Shown: in pieces, positions 34,601 through 39,934 of the stretch
Layout: every line of letters starts with the position of its first letter
How positions within the stretch are numbered: position 1 is the stretch's first letter
Origin: Steromphala cineraria
Taxonomy: Eukaryota > Mollusca > Gastropoda > Trochida > Trochidae
Reading direction: 5' to 3'
Assembly (NCBI GenBank): GCA_916613615.1
Contig: OU744726.1
Location: forward strand, 56,684,987 to 56,748,986
DNA length: 64,000 nt
The notes under the pieces: model-generated
Databases searched by the model: none
Seen by the model: only the letters and a program-made list of their open reading frames with translations
Told to the model about the DNA's origin: nothing
Translations under genes and position numbers: made by a program

Positions 34601-34717
34601 AGCACATACAGCTGATGGTGCTGTACAGAGAGGTGCACTGGTCTACCCACCTGCCCTCGTCTCCCTGGCCACACACAGCAGCACATACGTCACATACAGC
34701 AGCTGGACCCCACCCAT
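19594..34717 (-). CDS. Transmembrane cadherin with N-terminal Methyltransf_FA domain, 10 coding exons
   Basis: Ten exons join with matching phases at every junction into one 2487-nt frame (828 residues): 34651-34717, 29245-29700, 29027-29106, 28742-28899, 23059-23252, 22414-22656, 21786-22027, 21511-21688, 20307-21096, 19594-19672. Domain order: signal peptide 1-22; Methyltransf_FA-like domain about 30-174 (LVMQVKAC, TFWLSWD); cadherin repeats about 175-276, 277-380, 381-486 and 487-605, with calcium-motif residues AHDPDKD, DVNDKYP, NINDNPP and ATDRDAG; a Ser/Thr-rich stalk 606-766; a membrane span 767-791; a 37-residue tail ending SYFSI. It is probably a surface adhesion or recognition receptor. 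Repeat 3 ends in LNEYGP instead of DxNDN. The tail is short and I see no catenin-binding region. Introns 1 and 4 hold minisatellites derived from this gene. The exact cadherin class and function are unknown to me. Confidence 0.92.
19673..20306 (-). other. Cadherin intron 9
   Basis: 634 bp of AT-rich sequence between exons 9 and 10. I see no further coding exon or element in it. Confidence 0.6.
20307..21096 (-). CDS. Cadherin gene exon 9: repeat 4, stalk and membrane span
   Basis: 790 nt between acceptor TTTCTTTTTCAG| and a consensus donor ACAG|GTAGGT. It encodes GTFEVDADTGRLLLADPVPE, a CPNC pair, VEARDLGAQ, and a long Ser/Thr/Lys-rich stalk with several Asn-glycosylation sequons. The hydrophobic span GVLLLQTMVGILGFCLLISV follows, then CHKR. 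A TAG lies in the donor itself, so an unspliced reading would stop at PDR. The phase-2 join to exon 10 is preferred. Confidence 0.92.
21511..21688 (-). CDS. Cadherin gene exon 8: start of repeat 4
   Basis: 178 nt, phase 0 in and phase 1 out. It encodes VEPLNEYGPVW and LLATDRDAGQDGQIKYRLLS. The donor is a weak CAAG|GTTTTT, but the joined codon and the continuing cadherin motif (SVDQ then DSVCLLNGTFEVDADTG) support it. Confidence 0.88.
21786..22027 (-). CDS. Cadherin gene exon 7: cadherin repeat 3
   Basis: 242 nt, acceptor TTTCCCTCACAG| and donor GTGCAG|GTAACG, phase 1 in and phase 0 out. It encodes KFSVRDPDDRDGENVTLSLL, FWLDGKSLLVNSSLLDCDES and TATITVQ. Confidence 0.92.
22414..22656 (-). CDS. 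Cadherin gene exon 6: repeat 2 end, repeat 3 start
   Basis: 243 nt, phase 1 to phase 1, acceptor GTCTGTAG|GT and donor GGGG|GTGAGT. It encodes GFGALYYTVAPQTGVLYV, then VYNINDNPPSF and YNVTVREGGEG. The NDNPPSF linker marks the boundary between repeats 2 and 3. Confidence 0.92.
22657..23058 (-). other. Cadherin intron 5
   Basis: 402 bp, AT-rich. Nothing recognisable beyond the splice sites. Introns 6 (22028-22413), 7 (21689-21785) and 8 (21097-21510) likewise hold nothing I can name. Confidence 0.6.
23059..23252 (-). CDS. Cadherin gene exon 5: end of repeat 1, start of repeat 2
   Basis: 194 nt, phase 2 in (TGTTGTAG|A) and phase 1 out (CTCAG|GTTGGA). It encodes AKDDLNMVTAVLIVVVTDVN, then DKYPEI and the VPEELPVGSVVG strand of repeat 2, ending LTYSLS. 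The frame stays open upstream to 23292, where another acceptor exists, but its phase does not match exon 4. Confidence 0.9.
23390..23494 (-). other. Possible cryptic or cassette exon in cadherin intron 4
   Basis: An open stretch on the gene strand between a CAACTCAG| acceptor and a GAAAA|GTAAAT donor. It is 105 nt, phase 2 at both ends, so it could be skipped or included between exons 4 and 5 without changing frame. It would add 35 codons including FYLKGVDCLTDNWAECFEF. Inclusion would break the canonical HIV-AKDD strand of cadherin repeat 1, and the acceptor has no good pyrimidine tract. Confidence 0.25.
23529..25410. repeat. 53-bp minisatellite, main block (cadherin intron 4)
   Basis: About 35 tandem copies of a 53-bp unit containing TAGCTAGCTTACACTATGTG, then GAGAGTGTAGAGTGAGACAC. 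Units vary mostly at GTATACTGTATAG versus GTGTACTATGTAG. On the gene strand each unit contains CACATAGT|GTAAGC, the exact donor junction of cadherin exon 4, with upstream bases matching the exon's last coding bases. The array continues at 26472 after a transposon. Confidence 0.95.
25411..26471. mobile_element. TA-flanked inverted-repeat transposon inside the minisatellite
   Basis: 1061 bp bounded by perfect inverted termini GGGCAAACTGACCGAGGTTC (extending GGAC) and flanked by TA on both sides (25409-25410, 26472-26473). Removing the element plus one TA restores the 53-bp unit. The GAGGTTCGGAC motif also occurs in diverged form several times internally. No transposase frame is seen. TA duplication and TIRs fit a non-autonomous Tc1/mariner-type element; the family is not identified. 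Confidence 0.88.
26472..26894. repeat. 53-bp minisatellite, second block
   Basis: About eight units continuing the array. The last three are a shortened 51-bp version carrying CACTATAGGGAGAGTTTAG. The block ends at a 5-bp sequence TGTAT (26890-26894), repeated at 28726-28730 next to the exon 4 donor. Confidence 0.93.
26895..28725. mobile_element. 1.8-kb palindrome-rich insertion between the minisatellite and exon 4
   Basis: Flanked by TGTAT on both sides; removing it joins the array to the exon 4 donor so that the junction itself reads as a 53-bp unit. It contains several hairpins: 22-nt arms at about 26951-27009 (GTGAATATCTGTGATAACCATC and its complement), GGTTGGTTATC/GATAACCAACC near 28617, and inverted arms near 28388-28480. 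Short open frames and an AATAAA-like signal near 28334 might be a captured transcript fragment, but no family is recognised. The ends are not clear inverted repeats, so the class is unknown. Confidence 0.6.
28742..28899 (-). CDS. Cadherin gene exon 4: middle of cadherin repeat 1
   Basis: 158 nt, phase 0 to phase 2. It encodes VVFELKAHDPDKDMVHFSVS through SLDYETRSRYTLHIV. The donor is CACATAGT|GTAAGC (intron bases 28736-28741). The last codon is completed by exon 5 to give HIVAKDD, the canonical cadherin strand. The 3' 30 nt plus the donor are the founder-like unit of the 53-bp minisatellite in the following intron. Confidence 0.9.
29027..29106 (-). CDS. Cadherin gene exon 3: start of cadherin repeat 1
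   Basis: 80 nt, phase 1 in and phase 0 out (donor AACAAG|GTGAGA). It encodes DSPPEFVFP through AEVPEDTGTNK, the standard beginning of a cadherin repeat with the calcium-binding Glu. The acceptor (TTGAGAAG|) is weak in pyrimidines; a GAG 3 nt upstream is an alternative. Confidence 0.85.
29245..29700 (-). CDS. Cadherin gene exon 2: Methyltransf_FA-like domain
   Basis: 456 nt between acceptor CACTTGCAG| and donor CAAG|GTAGGT, phase 1 at both ends. The product (residues 23-174) has the pattern of the Pfam farnesoic acid O-methyltransferase domain: VKACSGAILVLSQ, a YFLLSLGTDANN stretch, FKTFWLSWDSTGALRLGNGS and a terminal VKWRF. In metazoans this domain is generally an extracellular module without demonstrated methyltransferase activity. 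Four cysteines (DTCFTKC plus others) fit an extracellular setting. Confidence 0.88.
29701..30156 (-). other. Cadherin intron 1, portion next to exon 2
   Basis: AT-rich intronic sequence in which I see nothing beyond the exon 2 acceptor at its low-coordinate end. Confidence 0.5.
30686..30762 (+). repeat. tRNA-like sequence in left fold-back arm
   Basis: It contains an A-box-like AGCTCAACAGGTAAGAGC and a perfect B box GGTTCGAATCC at tRNA spacing, with a TTGACAA anticodon-like loop. The anticodon stem does not pair, so this is a tRNA-derived relic or SINE head and not a functional tRNA gene. Confidence 0.65.
31315..31395 (-). repeat. tRNA-like sequence in right fold-back arm
   Basis: Inverted counterpart of the copy at 30686-30762, with GGTAGCTCAACAGGTACGAGC and the B box GGTTCGAATCC on the minus strand. 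The anticodon stem is likewise unpaired. Confidence 0.65.
32050..32128 (-). repeat. Degenerate tRNA-like sequence
   Basis: The minus strand reads TTAGACTAGTGGTTTGAG (A-box-like), then GACGTTCCAATCC (degenerate B box) at about tRNA spacing. It is probably a tRNA pseudogene or SINE head. Confidence 0.4.
32528..32642. repeat. Imperfect inverted repeat
   Basis: Arms of about 50 nt around a short loop at TTCGGTCCTCA. The inner stem GGATTTCAAAACC/GGTTTTGAAATTCC and outer CGAGCTC pairs are visible. It may be the end of a hairpin element. Confidence 0.5.
32643..33395 (-). other. Cadherin intron 1, remaining portion
   Basis: AT-rich intronic sequence. I see no exon or named repeat here. Confidence 0.5.
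33396..34644. repeat. 79-bp minisatellite (cadherin intron 1)
   Basis: About 15 tandem copies of a 79-bp unit (some 78 bp) with very few differences, ending at cadherin exon 1, whose 3' end is the sixteenth unit. On the gene strand each unit reads the exon 1 codons for YVLLCVVRETRAG and an intact AG|GTGGGT donor, then CTCTCTGTACAG, which resembles an acceptor. Long overlapping open frames in the array are a by-product of the repetition. Confidence 0.95.
34651..34717 (-). CDS. Cadherin gene exon 1: start codon and signal peptide
   Basis: The start ATG (34715-34717) sits in a strong ACCATGG context. It encodes MGGVQLLYVTYVLLCVA followed by RETRA: hydrophobic, signal-peptide length, with a plausible cut after Ala22. 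The donor is GCAG|GTGGGT (intron bases 34645-34650), phase 1, which joins exon 2 as a Gly codon. The exon's 3' part and donor are the terminal unit of the 79-bp minisatellite in intron 1. No 5' untranslated exon was identified. Confidence 0.88.
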
Positions 34718-36410
34718 GGTCGCACTGACAACTTTATCTCCGTCTTCCCTCACTAGTCAAACAGCCTTCAGTTCACACCCCATACAATGTATCCACACTG
34801 ACAACTTCTACAGCGCTACCCAGAATGAGTTGGGGGCAACTGTAGCTTCAATACTCGATAGACCATTGCAATTTATTTTCTTTGCAAGGAGGCCCATTAG
34901 TTTCCTGGCTTGATATAAGAAACTAATACATTTTCTTCTTTTGTTCTCGTCGGTGTCAAAATAGATTTTTGTATGGCACTATGTGATTAAACTAGTTTAT
35001 TGATGTTCGAAGACAAAAGAAAGAATTTGACGTTAGTATCGTTGTGCACTGTCGAATGGATCGTATTCCGTGCTGTTCAACTGCTCGTCGCAGCCCATGT
35101 TTAGTGCTGCAGCTTTAGTGCTGATATGTACATGTGCATACTAAGTCAATTTACTTACAGTAATAAATAATAACTATTGATTTGCGTTCACCAGGAGGTA
35201 TTTCATGTTTGCCTAGCTTTTTCACTGTTCGTTTCTCTACCATAAGCTGAAAAGCATCATGTAAACGTAGAGCTTAAAATTGAAGTGATGAAAAATGAAC
35301 TTTTATTTGCCACATGCAAGTAAACAGAAAACCCGTTTTTACATTACCACATGCATATGTAATAAGATATTTATGTTAGAAAAAGTACGTTTTACTACAA
35401 TCCGCAATAAAGTAATCTACCAAGAAAGTTTTTTGGAAAATATGCACTTAATTTAGTTACAAATGTGCAGTAAATTTGATCGTTTAAAACCTGAAGTACT
35501 AAATGCAACATTTATTGAATCTGCCAAATATAAGATATCGGAGGATCTTGAGGCTTTGCCTGAAGAGCAAAAAGGGGAAACATTTATCACAGTGACGATG
35601 CCAAAACTGTATTTAATAAATGAGTGATATATAATATATTCTTTGAAATAATATTTCATATTTGTTCTCAGATAACCTCTTAATGTTATATCTAAAAGCT
35701 GCACACATAACTACTTCAGCCGTTTTTTGGTTGTTTTTGTTTGTTTGGTTTTTTTTGGTTTGGTGTTTTATATTGTTCTCAGTAATTCTTGACCGTAACA
35801 CAAAAATGTGCATGCACAGACGGTCTGGTATATTCAACTAATTAATAGTCATAGCCCATATATATCATTCTGCATATTAGTATAGGTCAGGTGTCCTATC
35901 ATGGTTAATAATTTTCCCTTATACCGGTATTGTTTGGTCGTGTACATAGATGTATGTATAACTTTGACTCTTTGGTTCGTTGGCCTTGTATTAAAAAAAG
36001 TGACTTGTAACTTACAACAACATTGTAACATTAGCAACATTTCCTTCTGTGGAGAATCATGGTAATATATGTAATTAAATATGAATACTTAATGGGAGGG
36101 TGCGGGCGCTGATGCTGCCTACCAAAATGTATGTATGTATCTATTACACCACATATGTATATCCTATAAGTAGTTTATCGCGTCCACCATATCACATTCA
36201 TTAAATTGAACTAATTCATACTTCATAATTGTACCCATGAGCTCTTTTGTTCTGACCACACAAGGGATCACATCAATTGTACCATCTCTCCATTGTTTAT
36301 AGGTACCCCCTTGGATGTACAGGCAAGATTTGCACCAACCATCATAAAGTTTCTTATCTGAATACAACATCATCAAACTAACTCCTGTGTTGTGTCTTCT
36401 TTAAAATAGG
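34718..36410. other. Gene-free stretch 5' of the cadherin gene
   Basis: AT-rich sequence with a T/G-rich tract near 35720-35770. It should hold the cadherin promoter and any 5' untranslated exon, but I cannot place either. Confidence 0.4.
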
Positions 36411-36417
36411 AATATAT

Positions 36418-36505
36418 TGTCTCTGTCGGGGTTCGAACCAGTCAGAGAGGATGGTATATTCATGCTCTGCAAATTAACTATAATGTTTCTTATTGAGCTA
36501 AAAGT
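36418..36505 (-). repeat. tRNA-like sequence
   Basis: The minus strand carries TTTAGCTCAATAAGAAAC (A-box-like) and, about 50 bp on, a perfect B box GGTTCGAACCCC. The spacing is longer than in a normal tRNA and no clean cloverleaf forms. It is likely a SINE head or pseudogene. Confidence 0.45.
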
Positions 36506-36579
36506 TATATTGTTATTTCAATGTGTATCAGGATTCACATTGTGAATAAGCGCATGATCAACTCACTCCGGCGGCTCTG

Positions 36580-36715
36580 TGTTTCTTTTAGAGAGTAGCC
36601 ACATACAGCTGCTAAATATTATATCTGTGTTTCCTTTAGAGAGTAGCCACATACAGCTGCTAAATATTATATCTGTGTTTCCTTTAGAGAGTAGCCACAT
36701 ACAGCTGCTAAATAT
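36580..36715. repeat. Three tandem copies of a 48-bp unit
   Basis: Units start at about 36591, 36639 and 36687 (GAGAGTAGCCACATACAGCT). They are almost identical. The unit shares CACATACAGCTG with the 79-bp minisatellite. Confidence 0.9.
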
Positions 36716-36835
36716 GATATACAGTTGTCACCAACGATAGTGTTTAACCTATCGATATAGTTAGAACAGTCACAGTAATGTTTCTCAAATATAAACTTAA
36801 ATGATCGTTAGGTAATGAACAGTTGGTGTTTTCAG

Positions 36836-36910
36836 TCTTCGGTGCTTTAGTGGTCAGCTTACTTGGGTTGAAACCAACAGGTCACAGGTTCGAATCCATA
36901 TTTCGACTGC
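36836..36910 (+). repeat. tRNA-like sequence
   Basis: TTTAGTGGTCAGCTTAC followed by GGTTGAAACC and B box GGTTCGAATCC at tRNA spacing. The T stem pairs poorly, so it is unlikely to be a functional tRNA gene. Confidence 0.5.
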
Positions 36911-37289
36911 TACATTTGTGAAAAGCTGGTGTAAAAAAAAGATTAATCAGTGTTTTGCAAATTAAAATTTAAAGTTACCATATAATTTAAGTTGCATCAA
37001 TAGCAGATGTTCATGGGGAACACACTGAATATGCCTGATGAACAAGGTGACATTATCTGGAGCCATATCATCACAAAGATGAAAGTGGGGGCCACTTTTG
37101 TACATACCGTAGTTTTTCATTCAGAATAATTATCTTTTTAATGTATGGGTGATTTCACAACTAGAGGACCATTTCATGTCACAATGGTTCGCATGACATA
37201 ATGTTGTGCATATTATTTCTGTAGAAGTGTTCGATATTGGTGTAGACTGATCCGCATGGATTCCAATAGAAAACCGTAAGCTTGTTATA

Positions 37290-38062
37290 ATATGATGAAA
37301 CATCAGGATGAGCACGGCAGTGTTAACTGGGTGTCCCATATTAGACTGTTGTTGTTTAAAACTGGATTCTCATATATTTATATTGCCCAGGATTGTGGAT
37401 ATATGAATCATTTCCTAAGATTGTTTAAAAAACGATGTATAGATTTAGAAATTCAGAATTGGTTTCAGCAAATCAATAGTTCAATATTCCTGAGTCACTA
37501 TAGTTCTTATAATCACTATTGGCCCCAGAAAGTTATTTACTATCAAATTCTTTTGAAAAAGACTTAAAAGTTGTTCTCATAAAGTTTCGTATACTTTCTC
37601 ATAATTTGAAGATACATAACCAACGTTATAAGAAAAGTAGAGAAACTGTTGTTAAATCTACTTTAATATGTGACAAGTGTGATACTATGAGTGTCGAAGA
37701 TGAGTTCCACTTTATATTGAATTGTCCATATATATACTTCTAGTAGAAACACATTTATTCCAAAATATTTTCATCACTATCCTACCCGCGAAAAACTACA
37801 GCAACTTATGTCTTCAAAAGATATTTACCTATTGAAAGGACTGGCGTTGTATTTGAAAAGAAACCTATTTGCAAAATGATTTTCATATTTTCCCATATTT
37901 TGATGTTGTGGAAGCATTGTATTTAGCATTTACTGTCAAATTATATACCCATGTTATTGTTGTTGCACTCCACATACAAAAAATAAATGAATTTCAACAA
38001 AATTGTATACTGGACCACGAGGCCTCCAATACTGAATAAAGACTTTGAGACTTTGAGACATC
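37290..38062 (+). pseudogene. LINE retrotransposon C-terminal remnant
   Basis: A broken reading frame on the plus strand resembles the region after the reverse transcriptase of metazoan non-LTR elements: NWVSHIRLLLFKTGFSYI, then a frame change near 37515, then LIKFRILSHNLKIHNQRYKK and the zinc-knuckle-like CDKCDTMSVEDEFHFILNCP. A second frame change near 37735 is followed by RNTFIPKYFHHYPTREKLQQ to a stop at about 37879. The 3' tail ends in AATAAAGACTTTGAGACTTT. It is 5'-truncated and frameshifted, so inactive. The clade is not determined. Confidence 0.75.
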
Positions 38063-38117
38063 TCTGACGCTTTTAAAGCAAGCAATGTTTTCTCTGCTTC
38101 TGATGAAAAAAGCAGGA

Positions 38118-39016
38118 CAGAGGCCACCCGGACAAATGCCACCTAGGACAAAAGCCACCTAGGACAAAATCCACCTAGGACAAAAGCAACCCACTTATGT
38201 ATTGTAATATATTAATATTATGAGTATGATAATACTATATTATGATACCATACGATATTATTTTGTCATATGATTCATCCACTAACAATATTCTCAAGAA
38301 AAAAATTGAAAACAAGTATATTTACCGATATGCAAAGGTATGTAATAATACCCGTATACTTGAGGGTACGCAGTGAAAACCTCAAAGTCTTGAGGCGCCA
38401 ATGGATGACTTGACAGAATCTAGACCCTGAAATTAAAGTATGATTATTCTGTGTAACTCTTTTGATTTGACATTGTTTTTAACTTATTAATGAAGGGGCG
38501 TGGACGATCTCATTTTGTAGGGAATTCCACAGCATTAACTATGAGTTCTACAATTAATTGCTTGAATTCAGGAATTATTTCTAAAATTGTAGCTGCTTTG
38601 TTCCAATACTCGTCCTGGTATAAGATCGCTTAGGTAGTCTGTTGCCAGATTGTGATACATTTTAAAGAAACGTTATGACTTTTAAATCGATATCTTTTTT
38701 CTTTAAGAGTTTGTTTCCTTATATATTTTATCATGACTAGTGCCACGTACCGCGCCGCAAATAGTTCGCAATGCGTCATAATGTAAATTTTCCAATATAC
38801 TATCTTTGTTTAACGAAGACATGGGTTAGAAATAGAATTACAGTATCTGTCTTGTTTGTTATAAACTTTTTAAAATTTTGGGTGGGTTTTTCCCGGGTGG
38901 CTTTTGTCTGGGTGGCTTTTGTCCTAGATGGAAATTGTCCTAGGTGGCTTTTGTCCAGGTGGTTTTTGTCCGGGTGGCTTTTATCCGGGTATGGGTGGCT
39001 TTTGTCCTAGACCCAT
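38118..39016. mobile_element. Element with inverted arrays of a 16-bp motif at both ends
   Basis: Four to five copies of CCACCTAGGACAAAAG-type units lie at the left end (38125-38190) and about eight inverted copies (GGTGGCTTTTGTCC) at the right end (38878-39015), enclosing about 0.7 kb of AT-rich sequence. The architecture suggests a non-autonomous fold-back or MITE-like element. No target duplication was identified. Confidence 0.65.
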
Positions 39017-39069
39017 GAACAACATAAGCCGTATGCTCCTCATACACCATTAGGCCTAGGGGGAAAAAG

Positions 39070-39934
39070 TCATGAGCAGCCCCGTCTAAGGACGGGCTGC
39101 TTTCAGGTTTTGTGCAGTTTCCGCCGCCGCCGCCGCGTTCGCCGCGCTCATACTCATGGCTATAACTTTTTTCTACTAAGCTTTCCAGAACTTGTATTCA
39201 TAACTTACTGCTTATGCCTCGGGGGAACGATTTTGACATGTTCACTTTCAAGGTCAAGGTCACGAGCTATAAAATCACTAAAAAATTCCTTGTAAACGCG
39301 ATAACTTGAAAAGTTGTTGTGCTATGAAGCTCTAACTTGGTATGTATCATCCTTGGAAGAGTAAAAAAAGGTGAAAAGGTTTTCGTTACAATCTGTCCAT
39401 GGTCAAGGTCACAGCAAGGTCACTTCTTTAGCATGGTTTTGTGAAAATGCTTTATTTTAACAAAACACTTTTAATCAATAGATGATTGTTATCCTCAATG
39501 AAAAGTGTTCATTGATTGTGTAACCTTGAAGGTCAAAGGTCAAGGTCATGAGATTTGTGTTATTGCAATGTGCAACTAATTTGGATATAACTTAATCCCA
39601 TTAAGCTTTTCAGAACTCATGAACATGTATAAGTGTTTACACCTCTGGGGAATTACAATGACATGTTCACTTTCAAGGTCAAAGGTCAAGGTCACAGCAA
39701 GGTCAACATATATTGAGAAAATGGATTATTTTAATTTTTAACACTTTAATTCGTTACATTAATGTTATATTCAATGAAATGTATTCATTGATTGTGTGAC
39801 CTTGAGTGTCAAAAGTCAAGGTCACAAGAAAATGCCCAATATGCTGAGGCTTGTAGAAGGCGGAACAGGATAAGGCGAAACCCCAAGTTTCGGGGCTGCT
39901 CTGCTTTTGCGGTGTCCCGCAAACGCTAATCTAG
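39070..39934 (+). mobile_element. Helitron-like non-autonomous element, copy 1
   Basis: It starts near TCATGAGCAGCCCC with a hairpin (AGCAGCCCCGTC...GACGGGCTGCT) and a (GCC)n tract. It ends with a hairpin (TTTTGCGG...CCCGCAAA) followed about 10 nt later by CTAG and then T, the usual Helitron 3' layout (hairpin, CTRR). The interior repeats nuclear-receptor-type half sites (TCAAGGTCA, AGGTCAAGGTCA). A second copy lies inverted at 51727-53031, about 80-85% alike by eye. No Rep/helicase is encoded. Confidence 0.65.

Noticed and set aside
33461..34676. Overlapping open frames with the repeated motif MCGQGDQGRWVDQCTSLY
   Set aside because: They are by-products of a 79-bp tandem repeat. The period is not a multiple of three, and the biologically meaningful reading is the exon 1 end in another frame.
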